Of a DNA stretch of 64,000 nucleotides, positions 26,604 to 35,649 are shown one piece after another (position 1 is the stretch's first letter; every line of letters begins with the position of its first letter). The translations under genes and the position numbers were made by a program. The notes under the pieces are model-generated. The model ran no database searches and had not been told where the DNA came from. It saw nothing but the letters and a program-made list of their open reading frames with translations. Source of the stretch: Nocardioides zeae (GTDB lineage Bacteria; Actinomycetota; Actinomycetes; Propionibacteriales; Nocardioidaceae); contig NZ_JAUTAN010000001.1 in assembly GCF_030818655.1 (NCBI RefSeq), positions 2,418,001-2,482,000 on the forward strand. Reading direction: 5' to 3'.

Positions 26604-26681
26604 CTACTCCTTCTGGGTTGACTTCTCGAGTGGTACGTCGCTGGTGGGCGCGAGCGAGGACCCGCGCCCCCGAGGGTGGCG

Positions 26682-27227
26682 TCAGCCGGCCGCCGGGGCC
26701 GGGACCGGGACGGGGACCGGGCGCACGGTGCGCTCGGTGATGGAGCGCGAACCGCGGCCGATCCCGACCATGCCCGACTGCACGAGCTCGCGGATGCCGA
26801 AGGGCTCGAGCACGCGGAGGAAGTCCGCGATCTTGCCCGCGTTGCCCGCGATCTGGATGGTCACGGCGTCGGGGGCGACGTCGATGACCTTGGCGCGGAA
26901 GAGCTGCACGGTGTCGAGCACCTGGCCGCGGGTCTCCGCGTCGGCGCGGACCTTGACCATGACGAGCTCGCGGTTGACCGAGTTCGTCGGGTCGAGCTCG
27001 ACGATCTTGATGACCTCGACGAGCTTGTTGAGCTGCTTGACGACCTGCTCCATCGGCGACGTCTCGACGTCGACGACGATCGTCATGCGGGAGATCTCGG
27101 GGTGCTCCGTCGGGCCCACCGCGAGGCTGTCGATGTTGTAGCCGCGGCGGCTGAACAGGGCCGCGATGCGCGCGAGCACACCGGGCTTGTTCTCCACCAG
27201 CACGGACAGGGTGTGCTTGTCGCTCAT
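26682..27227 (-). CDS. ilvN: Acetolactate synthase regulatory subunit
   Basis: A subunit of 181 residues, slightly long for IlvN. The ACT domain is at the N-terminus (LSVLVENKPGVLARIAALFSRRGYNIDSL), which binds valine for feedback inhibition, followed by the ALS_ss_C domain. The C-terminus ends in an unusual PVPVPVPAPAAG tail encoded by a short GGGACC-like tandem. ATG 27227 shares one base with the ilvB stop (TGATG), so it is translationally coupled. Confidence 0.94.
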   Translation of the reverse strand: MSDKHTLSVLVENKPGVLARIAALFSRRGYNIDSLAVGPTEHPEISRMTIVVDVETSPMEQVVKQLNKLVEVIKIVELDPTNSVNRELVMVKVRADAETRGQVLDTVQLFRAKVIDVAPDAVTIQIAGNAGKIADFLRVLEPFGIRELVQSGMVGIGRGSRSITERTVRPVPVPVPAPAAG

Positions 27228-28993
27228 CACAGATCGTCCTCGTCGAAGGTGGGCGCGAGGTCCCGCGCGTACTTGATCTCGTCGTTGCTGGCGCCGGCGG
27301 CCACCATCGGCCAGACCATCGCGTCGCGGTGGACGCGGAAGTCGACGACGACGGGCACGTCGTTGATCTCCATGGCCTTCTCGATGGTCGCGTCGACCTG
27401 GTCGGGCGTCTCGCAGGAGAGGCCGACGCAGCCGTAGGCGTCCGCGAGCTTCACGAAGTCGGGGATGCGCTTCGAGTGCAGGTCGGTGTTGGAGTAGCGG
27501 CCCTCGTAGAACAGCGACTGCCACTGGCGCACCATGCCGAGCGACTCGTTGTTGACGACCGCGACCTTGATCGGGATGCCCTCGATCGCGCAGGTCGCCA
27601 GCTCCTGGTTGGTCATCTGGAAGCAGCCGTCGCCGTCGATGGACCAGACGGTCGTGTCGGGACGGCCGACCTTGGCGCCCATCGCGGCGGGCACCGAGAA
27701 GCCCATCGTCCCGAGGCCGCCGGAGTTGATCCAGGTGCGCGGGTGCTCGTACTGCACGTAGTGCGCCGACCACATCTGGTGCTGCCCGACGCCCGAGCAG
27801 TAGATGGAGTCGGGACCGGCGATGTCGCTCAGCCGCTCGAGCACGTACTGCGGCGCGAGGGCGCCGTCCGGGGGCGTGTCGTACCCCAGCGGGTAGCGGC
27901 CCTTGACCCCGGAGAGGAACGCGGCCCAGCCCTCGTAGTCACCCGTGTGGCCGGCGTCGGCCTGCGACGTCAGGAGCGCCAGGAGCTCGTCGATGACCTC
28001 GCGCGCGTCGCCCACGATGGGCACGTCGGCGTGGCGGTTCTTGCCGATCTCGGCCGGGTCGATGTCGGCGTGGATGACCTTGGCGTTCGGCGCGAACGAG
28101 TCGAGGTTGCCGGTGACGCGGTCGTCGAAGCGCGCGCCGAGGCTGATGATGAGGTCGCTCTTCTGGAGCGCCGCGACCGCCGCGACCGTGCCGTGCATGC
28201 CGGGCATGCCCATGTGCTGCGGGTGGCTGTCGGGGAAGGCGCCGAGCGCCATCAGGGTGGTGACGACGGGCATGCCCGTGAACTCGGCCAGGCGGCGGAG
28301 CTCGCGGGAGGCGCCCGAGCGGATGACGCCGCCACCGACGTAGAGCACCGGCTTGCGGGACTCGAGGATGAGCTTGACGGCCTCGCGGATCTGCTTGCCG
28401 TGGGGGCGCGTCACCGGGCGGTAGCCGGGGAGGTGGAGCTCCGTCGGCCAGCGGAACGTGGTCGACGCCTGCAGCGCCGACTTCGCGATGTCGACCAGCA
28501 CCGGGCCGGGGCGGCCGGTCGAGGCGATGTGGAACGCCTCGGCGATCTTGACCGGGATGTCGGCGGGGTCGGTGACGAGGAAGTTGTGCTTGGTGATCGG
28601 CATCGTGATGCCGCGGATGTCCGCCTCCTGGAAGGCGTCCGTGCCGATCATGGACGCGCCGACCTGGCCCGTGACCGCGACGAGCGGCACCGAGTCCATG
28701 TGGGCGTCGGCCAGCGGCGTGACGAGGTTCGTCGCACCCGGGCCCGACGTGGCCATGCAGACCCCGACGCGGCCGGTCGCCACGGCGTACCCCTGCGCGG
28801 CGTGGCCGCCGGCCTGCTCGTGGCGCACGAGGATGTGGCGGATCTGCGTGGAGTCCATCAGGGGGTCGTAGGCCGGGAGGATCGCCCCGCCCGGGATGCC
28901 GAAGATCGTGTCGACCCCGGCGCTCTCCAGCGACTTGACGAGGCTCTGCGCCCCGGTCACGGTCGGCGTGGACGCCTCGCTCTGCTCACTCAT
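27227..28993 (-). CDS. ilvB: Acetolactate synthase catalytic subunit
   Basis: A TPP-dependent enzyme of 588 residues. The activating glutamate lies in [15 protein letters not shown], the TPP motif is [15 protein letters not shown], and the FAD-binding middle domain has [10 protein letters not shown] and [12 protein letters not shown]. It makes acetolactate or acetohydroxybutyrate for Val, Leu and Ile. ATG 28993 fits the family. It is preceded by a leader peptide and attenuator and is the first gene of ilvBNC. Confidence 0.96.
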   Translation of the reverse strand: MSEQSEASTPTVTGAQSLVKSLESAGVDTIFGIPGGAILPAYDPLMDSTQIRHILVRHEQAGGHAAQGYAVATGRVGVCMATSGPGATNLVTPLADAHMDSVPLVAVTGQVGASMIGTDAFQEADIRGITMPITKHNFLVTDPADIPVKIAEAFHIASTGRPGPVLVDIAKSALQASTTFRWPTELHLPGYRPVTRPHGKQIREAVKLILESRKPVLYVGGGVIRSGASRELRRLAEFTGMPVVTTLMALGAFPDSHPQHMGMPGMHGTVAAVAALQKSDLIISLGARFDDRVTGNLDSFAPNAKVIHADIDPAEIGKNRHADVPIVGDAREVIDELLALLTSQADAGHTGDYEGWAAFLSGVKGRYPLGYDTPPDGALAPQYVLERLSDIAGPDSIYCSGVGQHQMWSAHYVQYEHPRTWINSGGLGTMGFSVPAAMGAKVGRPDTTVWSIDGDGCFQMTNQELATCAIEGIPIKVAVVNNESLGMVRQWQSLFYEGRYSNTDLHSKRIPDFVKLADAYGCVGLSCETPDQVDATIEKAMEINDVPVVVDFRVHRDAMVWPMVAAGASNDEIKYARDLAPTFDEDDL

Positions 28994-29114
28994 CGGCTCG
29001 GTTCTTCCCTGTCTGCTCCCGCGTCGTCGCGGGTGCGGTCTCGATCGGTCGTGCGCTGCGGCTCGTCGGCCCGTGACCGGCGGGAACAGTGTCCGCCACC
29101 TGCCTCGGCCCAAC

Positions 29115-29148
29115 AAAAAACCCCTCGGGCCTGATGGCGACGAGGGGT
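29115..29148 (-). terminator. ilvB attenuator hairpin
   Basis: On the minus strand an 8-bp stem ACCCCTCG/CGAGGGGT (29148-29141 with 29127-29120) with a 13-nt loop is followed by a run of T. It lies between the leader peptide and ilvB, about 120 nt before the ilvB start. With the leader this is a standard transcription attenuator. The remaining leader DNA up to 29322 holds nothing else recognisable. Confidence 0.85.
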
Positions 29149-29180
29149 GACGCGGGGACGCGCTCGGAGTGGTTCCGGGC

Positions 29181-29219
29181 TCAGTCCACGCGTCGCGTGC
29201 GTACAAGAAGAATGCGCAT
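29181..29219 (-). CDS. ilvBNC leader peptide [12 protein letters not shown]
   Basis: A 12-codon ATG frame with consecutive Ile-Leu-Leu-Val codons followed by Arg-rich residues, ending 33 nt before the terminator stem. This is the classic composition of an actinobacterial ilvB leader: ribosome stalling at Ile, Leu or Val codons prevents terminator formation. It is too short for most gene finders. Confidence 0.8.
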   Translation of the reverse strand: MRILLVRTRRVD

Positions 29220-29322
29220 GCGCCTACGGTCGCCGTCAGGACCGGACGACGTCAACCAGTCTGCCATCGAGTCCCACATCCTGGTACGTCGGTCTCGCAT
29301 GACGGTCGCCGGACCGCTCCGC

Positions 29323-30021
29323 TCAGCCGCGGTCCTGCCAGGTGCACACGCACGCCTTGTTGCCCTCGGCGTCGGCCAGCACCCAGAAGGACCGGGCGTG
29401 CTCGGCGGTCACGAGGCGGCCGCCGGCCGCGAGCGCGGCCTCCACCCGGTCGAGGGCCACGTCGTGCGGCACCGTGATGTCGAGGTGGAAGCGCATGCGG
29501 CCCGCGGGCGTGCCCGCGCGGTCCTCCTCCGTGGGCTCGCTGGTCTGGAACCAGAACCCCGGGAGCCCCGTGCCGAGCGCATCGGCGAGCTCGTCGCCGT
29601 CGCGGGGGTTGTCCGCGAGCCCCAGCACCGCGCGCCAGAACGGCTTGATCCGGGCGAGGTCGGGGGTGTCGAGCGCGATCTCCAGGGCCTGGACCTTCGC
29701 CGGTGCCGGCCGGGCGCCGTGCTCGCGCGCCAGCTCCGAGACGCGGCGGGCGAGCGCCACGTCGCGCGCCGTCACCCCGCCGACGTCGTGGCTCTGCGTC
29801 ACGACGCGGACCGCGTCGTAGCGCAGCTCGATGTCGGGGTGGTGGTCGACCTCGGCCGCGTGGGCACCGATCGCCGCGACGAGGGCGAGCGCAGCGCCGT
29901 ACTCCAGCTCGAAGCGCGCGTGCAACGACCGCAGCAGCAGGCGCCAGTCGGGGAGGTCGGCGGCCAGGACGTCGTCGCCGCCCAGGAGGGCGCGGGGGTC
30001 GGTGCTGCTGCTCTCGCTCAT
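29323..30021 (-). CDS. Fusion of pterin-4a-carbinolamine dehydratase and VOC domain
   Basis: A protein of 232 residues. The N-terminal half (to about 105) is a PCD fold with the catalytic EVDHHPDIELRYDAVRVVTQSH motif. The C-terminal half is a glyoxalase/VOC domain (VQALEIALDTPDLARIKPFWRAVLG; MRFHLDITVPHDVALDR). Both parts look intact. ATG 30021 is chosen; ATG 30030 (MGAM) is equally possible. No aromatic hydroxylase is near, so the PCD part may have a non-canonical or regulatory role. It is upstream of the ilvB leader on the same strand. Confidence 0.82.
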   Translation of the reverse strand: MSESSSTDPRALLGGDDVLAADLPDWRLLLRSLHARFELEYGAALALVAAIGAHAAEVDHHPDIELRYDAVRVVTQSHDVGGVTARDVALARRVSELAREHGARPAPAKVQALEIALDTPDLARIKPFWRAVLGLADNPRDGDELADALGTGLPGFWFQTSEPTEEDRAGTPAGRMRFHLDITVPHDVALDRVEAALAAGGRLVTAEHARSFWVLADAEGNKACVCTWQDRG

Positions 30022-30243
30022 GGCCCCCATCACAGCACCCGGCACCGACGAGGACGAGGGCCCGCGGACGGCACGGCGTGGGTCACGGCGCGTCGGCGCA
30101 GGTCACGGTCTGGAAAATTCCTCGTCGCGACCCGTGGTCGACGACGCCGTTCGGACCTACAGTGCTCGCACCACCGGACGTCTTCCGGCCGCGGGATCGG
30201 GCCCGTGGACGCGTCGGGTCGGGCTCGGAAAGCGAGATCTCGG

Positions 30244-33200
30244 GTGCACCTCACACCACCACGTCGATGGGTCGGCCTCGCCGTCGCCGCCCTCGGCGCC
30301 TCCATGCTCACCATCTCCCCCGCGTCAGCCGCCCCCGGCGACGGCGACGCGCCCCTGCCGATCCCGGAGGCCACCGCGCCCTCGGTCGAGCGGGCCAAGA
30401 TCGCCCCCGGTGTCGACCTCGACACCGACGCACGCCAGACCGTCTTCGTGCAGATCACGGGCGCGGGCGCCGCCGACGCGGCCGCCCAGCGCTCGGGCAG
30501 CTCCGCCCGCACGCAGGCCACGCAGCGCCGCGCGCAGGTCGAGGCCACCGCCGACGACCTTCTCGACGTCGCGCAGGCGGCGGACTCGGGCGCCACCTCG
30601 TCGTTCACCGTCAGCAACGCGGTGCCCGGCGTGTCCATCACGGGCACGACCGCCGCCATCGAGGCCCTCGCCGCCGAGCCCGGCGTCGCGAAGGTCTCCC
30701 GCATCGCGGAGCGCACGCTCGACAACTCGAGCGCCGCGGCGCTCGTCCGCGCCAACACGGTCTGGAACCTCGGCGCCAACACCGGCAAGGGCGTGAAGAT
30801 CGGCGTCATCGACACCGGCGTCGACTACACCCACTCCACCTTCGGCGGCCCCGGCACGGTCGAGGCCTTCGAGGCGGCGAACGCGGCGTCCACCGAGGAC
30901 GGCTGGCGCGAGGCGCTCCCCGCACGCGGCCAGGCCAAGATCGCGGGCGGCTACGACTTCGTGGGCGACGACTACAACGCCGACCCCACGTCGCCGACCT
31001 ACAACCCGGTCACCGCGCCCGACCCCAACCCCCTCGACTGCGAGGGCCACGGCACGCACGTGGCCGGCAGCGCGGGCGGGTACGGCGTGCTGCCCGGCGG
31101 CGGCACCTTCGCCGGCAACTACGCCTCGGTCGGCCCGAAGACGCTCCGCGCGCTCGAGATCGGTCCCGGCATGGCGCCCGAGTCCGAGATCTACGCGCTC
31201 CGCGTGTTCGGTTGCGGCGGCAGCACCAACGAGGTCATCGCCGCGCTCGACTGGTCGCTGGACCCCAACGGCGACGGTGACTTCTCCGACCGCCTCGACA
31301 TCATCAACCTGTCGCTCGGCTCCGCGTTCGTGCCCGCCGACGACCCGCAGAACACGGTCATCGACTCGCTGACCCGCCACGGGGTCCTCACGGTCGCCTC
31401 CAACGGCAACGAGGGCGACCTGACCGACGCCGGCGGCTCGCCCGGCAGCGCGACCAGCTCGCTCGCCGTCGCCAGCAGCGTCGACTCGATGCAGCGCCGC
31501 GACGCGGTCACCGTCACCGCTCCGTCGGCCCTCGCCGGCCCCGCCGCGGGCCAGTTCTCCCAGGCCTACGACTTCGCCGGCGAGCCGCCGGTCTCGGGCA
31601 CGGTCGCGGCCATCCCCGGCAGCAACGCCGACGGGTGCCAGGCGCTCTCGACGGCGGACGCCGCCAAGGTGAACGGCAAGATCGCCTGGCTCGAGTGGGA
31701 CGACGTGGACGCCACGCGACGCTGTGGTTCCATCGCCCGCGCCGCGAACGTGAAGGCCGCCGGCGCCATCGGCGCCATCTTCACCAGCGAGCTCGACGTC
31801 TTCGGCGCCGGCATCTCCGGCGACCCGGACATCCCGGTCATCCAGCTCACGGGCACCGAGACCGAGCGCCTCCGCTCGGCCGCGGCCGCCGGCACCCTCG
31901 CGATCACCTTCGACGGCGACCTCGCGCAGAGCATCTCGACCTACGACGACGCCATCACCGACACCGTCTCGGGCTTCACCTCCCGCGGTGGCCACGGCAC
32001 CTACAACGGCGTGAAGCCGGACGTCGCCGCCCCCGGCGACACCATCAGCTCGGCCGCGGTCGGCACCGGCAGCCGGAGCGCCTCGCTCTCCGGCACGTCG
32101 ATGGCCGCCCCGGTCACCGCCGGTGTCGCCGCGCTCGTCGTGGCCAAGCACCCGGAGTGGACCCCGCTGCAGGTCAAGGCCGCCGTCATGAACACCGCGA
32201 CCAACGACCTGTTCACCGACGAGGGCCGCACGGGCGCCAAGTACGGCCCGGCCCGCGTCGGCGCCGGTCGCATCGACGCCCGCTCGGCGACGGAGACCAC
32301 CACGCTCGCGTGGACCAACGGCACCAACAACCCGGTCTCCGCCACCTTCGGCGTCGTCAACGTGGCGGCCGGCTCCGCCAACGCCACCCGCTCCAAGACG
32401 GTGACGGTGCGCAACAACTCGTCCACCTCGGTCACCTACAAGCTGGGCTGGCAGGGCGCGACGAACCAGCCGGGCGTCCGCTACACGCTGTCGGCCACCT
32501 CGGTGACCGTCCCCGCCCGCTCGGAGCGGTCGGTGACGCTCACCATGGTCGTCACGCCCAGCGCCGTCCAGCGCCAGATCGACCCGACCATGGACGTCGA
32601 GCAGCTCGACACCCCGCGGCAGTTCGTCTCGGCCGCCTCCGGCCGCCTGACCATCACGGCACCCAACAAGACGCCGCTGCGCGTCCCGGTCCACGGTGTC
32701 GCGCGGGTCAACTCCACGACCACGGCCTCGGTCGCCAACCAGCAGCTGGTGCTGGACGGCAACGGGGTCGACCAGGGTGACGGCACGGCGCGCCAGCGCT
32801 CCGTGGTCTCGGTGCTCGAGCTGGGCGCGCGCAGCGGCCAGATGCCGATCTGCACCGGCACCCAGACGGTCGGCTGCGTCGACCAGGGCTCGGACCGCGG
32901 GATGGACCTCCAGTCCGTCGGCGCCGGGTCCTCCAACACCCACCTCTGGTTCGGCATCGACACCTGGGGCGACTGGGCGACCATGGGCCGCCTCAGCATC
33001 CCGTTCGTCGACTACGACGTGAACGGCGACGGCACCCCCGACTACGAGACGTACCTCCAGTTCTTCCCGGACTCGGACGTCCTGTACTCGGTGACCGTCG
33101 ACCTGGAGTCGGGTGACACCGTCGACCAGCAGCCGGTGAACTTCTTCGACGCCGACGTCGACACCAACGTGTTCGACACCGACGTGGTCCTGCTCCCGGT

Positions 33201-33486
33201 GCGCAAGGCGGCCATCGGCCTCCCGACCAACGGCACGACGAGCGCGCCCATCACCTACGTGGCGGGTGTGTACGACGCGGCGGTGGGCGACACGACCGAC
33301 GCGACCGGCGAGGTCGAGTACGACGCGGGCACCCCCCGCATCCGCACCGAGGGCCCGGTGTTCGAGGACACCGACGGGGCCACGATCGACCTGCTCGGCG
33401 CCGGCGGTGCCGACGCCCTGGTCCTGCACCTCTACGGTGCGCCGGGCCGCCGCGGCGAGATCGTCCCGATCCCCGCGGTGGGCTGA
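30244..33486 (+). CDS. Large secreted subtilisin-family protease with PA domain
   Basis: An exported S8 protease of 1080 residues. A signal peptide (WVGLAVAALGASMLTISPASA) is followed by an inhibitor-I9-like propeptide to about residue 165. The catalytic triad is D190 (GVIDTGVDYTHS), H269 (EGHGTHVAG) and S619 (GTSMAAP), with the oxyanion Asn in SNGNEG. A PA domain is inserted at about 430-560 (CQALSTADAAKVNGKIAW). The C-terminal region of about 400 residues has beta-sandwich-like repeats. GTG 30244 lies 11 nt after GGAAAG. It probably degrades extracellular protein. Confidence 0.9.
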   Translation: MHLTPPRRWVGLAVAALGASMLTISPASAAPGDGDAPLPIPEATAPSVERAKIAPGVDLDTDARQTVFVQITGAGAADAAAQRSGSSARTQATQRRAQVEATADDLLDVAQAADSGATSSFTVSNAVPGVSITGTTAAIEALAAEPGVAKVSRIAERTLDNSSAAALVRANTVWNLGANTGKGVKIGVIDTGVDYTHSTFGGPGTVEAFEAANAASTEDGWREALPARGQAKIAGGYDFVGDDYNADPTSPTYNPVTAPDPNPLDCEGHGTHVAGSAGGYGVLPGGGTFAGNYASVGPKTLRALEIGPGMAPESEIYALRVFGCGGSTNEVIAALDWSLDPNGDGDFSDRLDIINLSLGSAFVPADDPQNTVIDSLTRHGVLTVASNGNEGDLTDAGGSPGSATSSLAVASSVDSMQRRDAVTVTAPSALAGPAAGQFSQAYDFAGEPPVSGTVAAIPGSNADGCQALSTADAAKVNGKIAWLEWDDVDATRRCGSIARAANVKAAGAIGAIFTSELDVFGAGISGDPDIPVIQLTGTETERLRSAAAAGTLAITFDGDLAQSISTYDDAITDTVSGFTSRGGHGTYNGVKPDVAAPGDTISSAAVGTGSRSASLSGTSMAAPVTAGVAALVVAKHPEWTPLQVKAAVMNTATNDLFTDEGRTGAKYGPARVGAGRIDARSATETTTLAWTNGTNNPVSATFGVVNVAAGSANATRSKTVTVRNNSSTSVTYKLGWQGATNQPGVRYTLSATSVTVPARSERSVTLTMVVTPSAVQRQIDPTMDVEQLDTPRQFVSAASGRLTITAPNKTPLRVPVHGVARVNSTTTASVANQQLVLDGNGVDQGDGTARQRSVVSVLELGARSGQMPICTGTQTVGCVDQGSDRGMDLQSVGAGSSNTHLWFGIDTWGDWATMGRLSIPFVDYDVNGDGTPDYETYLQFFPDSDVLYSVTVDLESGDTVDQQPVNFFDADVDTNVFDTDVVLLPVRKAAIGLPTNGTTSAPITYVAGVYDAAVGDTTDATGEVEYDAGTPRIRTEGPVFEDTDGATIDLLGAGGADALVLHLYGAPGRRGEIVPIPAVG

Positions 33487-33519
33487 CGCACCACCAGCAC
33501 GACCCGCACCAGCGCCGGC

Positions 33520-33547
33520 GGCCGTCGTCCCCTCGGGGGCGGCGGCC
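33520..33547. terminator. Terminator hairpin after the protease gene
   Basis: A 13-bp stem, with two G-U pairs when read as RNA, around a 2-nt loop lies between the convergent protease and anti-sigma genes. It is likely the end of the protease transcript. Confidence 0.55.
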
Positions 33548-33580
33548 GTCGGCCGTTCCGGGCCCTGCCGGACCGCTCGT

Positions 33581-34252
33581 TCAGCCCGCGACGGTCGGCA
33601 GGTCGGCGGAGCGCACCAGCTCCCCGTCCGGACCCACGATCTGCAGCGTCACGACGTCCTCGCGCAGGACGGCGGCGTTGAGGCTGCAGTGGATCTCCAC
33701 CGTGGAGCCGAGGAAGGCGCCCGCGCTGACCGGGGAGCCGTCGGCGTCGAGGAACAGCACGTCGTAGGTCTGCCCGACGGCGAGCCCGTCGACGTCCAGC
33801 ACGGCCTCCGTGCCCCACGTGTGCGGGATGACCTCGGCGCGCACCTCGGCCTCGGCGGCCGGGCTCCCGGCCACGGGCTCGAACCGCACCGGCTCGGCAA
33901 CGCCGAGGGTTCCGGGCGGGCCGGAGGGGTCGGACGGGTCGGGCCCGTCGCCCGCCTGCTGCGCGACGAGGGTGCCGGCCACACCGAGGCCGGTGCCGAC
34001 CACCAGGGCGGCCGCGGCCGCGGCCAGGAGCCGTCGCCGCCGCGGGGCACCCGCGACGGCGGGCGCCGGGGCCTCCTCCCAGGCCCCGAGCGCGCCGATC
34101 CGCTCGGACACCGCCCGCAGCTCCTCGATCTCGACCGCGACCGTCGGGTCCGCGCGGACGAGCGCGTCCAGCTCCGCCTGCTCCACCTCGTCGAGGTGGC
34201 CGGTGACGGCACCGGCGATCAGCTCGGCGCGACGCTCCGACGACGTGCTCAT
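33581..34252 (-). CDS. Anti-sigma factor, RskA-like
   Basis: A protein of 223 residues: a cytoplasmic N-terminal sigma-binding domain (LIAGAVTGHLDEVEQAELDALV), one transmembrane helix near 75-95 (RRRRLLAAAAAALVVGTGLGVAGTLVA) and an extracytoplasmic domain (TWGTEAVLDVDGLAVGQTYDVLFLDADG) like RskA. It holds the adjacent ECF sigma factor inactive until released. ATG 34252 overlaps the sigma stop (ATGA). Confidence 0.82.
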   Translation of the reverse strand: MSTSSERRAELIAGAVTGHLDEVEQAELDALVRADPTVAVEIEELRAVSERIGALGAWEEAPAPAVAGAPRRRRLLAAAAAALVVGTGLGVAGTLVAQQAGDGPDPSDPSGPPGTLGVAEPVRFEPVAGSPAAEAEVRAEVIPHTWGTEAVLDVDGLAVGQTYDVLFLDADGSPVSAGAFLGSTVEIHCSLNAAVLREDVVTLQIVGPDGELVRSADLPTVAG

Positions 34253-34794
34253 GACTCCCCCTCCGGGTCCAGCAGCGCGCGGAGTGCGCGCAGGGCGTGG
34301 TACATCCGCGTCCGCAGCGTCGCCACCGGCACCCCGTCCCGGGCGGACAGGGCATCGTAGGTGAGCCCCTCCAGCCGGACGGCGACCACGACGCGGCGGT
34401 GCGCGGGACTGAGCTGGGCGAGCGCCCAGGCCAGCTCGAGGCGGTCCTCGACCGCCGCCGACTCCGGCGACCGGTGGAGCGGCACCACCCGCGCCTCGAG
34501 CCCCACCTGGTCGGCCGCCGCCGCGGCCCGCCGCTGGCGCCGCTCCCGGACCCGCAGGTGGTCGACCACCGCGTTCCGGGCGATCGCGAACAGCCAGGTC
34601 CGCAGCGAGGCCCGGGTGGCGTCGTACGTGGCGCGGGCCTGCCAGGCCCGCGTGAACGTGTCCTGCACGCACTCCTCCGCCGCGCCGCGGTCGCGCAGCG
34701 CGTTGACCGCGAAGCCCAGCAGCTCGCCCGCGTGCAGGCGGTGGGCCTCCGCGAGGTCGAGGTCGGACATCGCACCGACCCTAGCCGTCGTCAT
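34249..34794 (-). CDS. ECF sigma factor, SigK-like
   Basis: A group IV sigma factor of 181 residues from ATG 34794, or 173 from ATG 34770. Region 2 spans ELLGFAVNALRDRGAAEECVQDTFTRAWQ to WLFAIARNAVVDHLR. Region 4 has LSPAHRRVVVAVRLEGLTYDALSARDGVPVATLRTRMYHALRALR. It is coupled to the RskA-like anti-sigma. A promoter of the same pattern as the divergent CHRD gene suggests autoregulation. The predicted transcript start is at or next to ATG 34794, so leaderless expression is plausible. Confidence 0.87.
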   Translation of the reverse strand: MTTARVGAMSDLDLAEAHRLHAGELLGFAVNALRDRGAAEECVQDTFTRAWQARATYDATRASLRTWLFAIARNAVVDHLRVRERRQRRAAAAADQVGLEARVVPLHRSPESAAVEDRLELAWALAQLSPAHRRVVVAVRLEGLTYDALSARDGVPVATLRTRMYHALRALRALLDPEGES

Positions 34795-34800
34795 GACAGG

Positions 34801-34829
34801 GGGTACGACGCGCGAGCGGGGCCCGTTCA
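34801..34829 (-). promoter_or_regulatory. ECF-type promoter of the sigma/anti-sigma operon
   Basis: Minus-strand TGAACGG (-35, 34829-34823), 15 nt, then CGTACCC (-10, 34807-34801). The same two boxes at identical spacing precede the divergent CHRD gene, so both are likely recognised by the sigma factor encoded here. Confidence 0.7.
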
Positions 34830-34858
34830 GCGCCGTACCGAGAAATTCTCGATCGCGG

Positions 34859-34887
34859 TGAACGGAGCCGCCGCGGACGACGTACCC
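34859..34887 (+). promoter_or_regulatory. ECF-type promoter of the CHRD/sortase pair
   Basis: TGAACGG (34859-34865), 15 nt, then CGTACCC (34881-34887), a copy of the promoter on the opposite strand at 34801-34829. Transcription would start near 34894, 39 nt before the ATG. Confidence 0.7.
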
Positions 34888-34932
34888 CCTCGTGACGGGC
34901 GCTGCGTGGGCGCCCCCGACGAAGGAGCACGC

Positions 34933-35649
34933 ATGAGCACGAACCGCACGCCGATCCGTCTCGCCGCCCTCGCCGTGGCTGCCCCGCTGGGGCTGGCCGC
35001 GGCTGTCGCGCCCGCGGCCGCCGACGAGGAGGTGCCCCGGCCGGCGTCGTTCACGAGCGCCTACACCGTGATGGCCACCCCGGACACGATCATCAACGCG
35101 GAGGGCGCGTCCGTCCCGGGCGAGGAGGGGGCGACCGGCACGTTCACGTTCATGGTCAACGCCGACGAGGACGTCATCTGCTACGACATCACGCTGACGG
35201 GCGTGACGGGCGAGTACGAGAGCCCCGCGCGCACCGCGACCCACATCCACGCGGCGCCGGCCGGGCAGGGCGGACCGCCGCGGATCGCGTTCCCCGACCC
35301 GGAGGGCGACGGTGACACCCGCACGTCCAGCGGCTGCATGCAGGGCCCGTTCACGACCGGCATCGAGGGCGACGACGGCAACGACACGGGCACCGGCTTC
35401 ACGCTGGCCGACCTCGAGGCCGACCCGTCGTCCTTCTCGGCGGACACCCACACGGCGGCGTTCACGGCGGGCGCCGTGCGCGGCCAGCTGCAGGAGATCC
35501 CCGTCGGCGGCGTCGACACCGGCCTGGGGGGCACGGTGACCGAGGTCGGGACCGACGGGACCGGTACGGCGCTGGCGGTGGCCGGCCTGGCGGGCATCGC
35601 CGTCGCGGCCGCGGGCGGGGGGCTCGTGATCGCGCGCCGGCGTGCCTGA
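34933..35649 (+). CDS. Secreted CHRD-domain protein with C-terminal membrane anchor
   Basis: A protein of 238 residues. A signal peptide (IRLAALAVAAPLGLAAAVAPAAA) is followed by a CHRD domain (about 45-190, with TATHIHAAPAGQGGPP) and a C-terminal transmembrane helix ending in ARRRA, shaped like a sortase sorting tail but lacking LPxTG. ATG follows GAAGGAG. The coupled class F sortase and the ECF promoter suggest an envelope-stress or cell-surface function. CHRD domains are poorly understood in bacteria. Confidence 0.82.
   Translation: MSTNRTPIRLAALAVAAPLGLAAAVAPAAADEEVPRPASFTSAYTVMATPDTIINAEGASVPGEEGATGTFTFMVNADEDVICYDITLTGVTGEYESPARTATHIHAAPAGQGGPPRIAFPDPEGDGDTRTSSGCMQGPFTTGIEGDDGNDTGTGFTLADLEADPSSFSADTHTAAFTAGAVRGQLQEIPVGGVDTGLGGTVTEVGTDGTGTALAVAGLAGIAVAAAGGGLVIARRRA

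Noticed and set aside
29089..30243. N-terminal extension of the protease frame
   Set aside because: It would run over the ilvB leader and the PCD-VOC gene; a proper signal peptide begins at GTG 30244.
30325..33429. Frame of over 1000 codons antisense to the subtilase gene
   Set aside because: Composition (Val/Gly/Arg/Asp) is the mirror of the real gene; no domain recognised.
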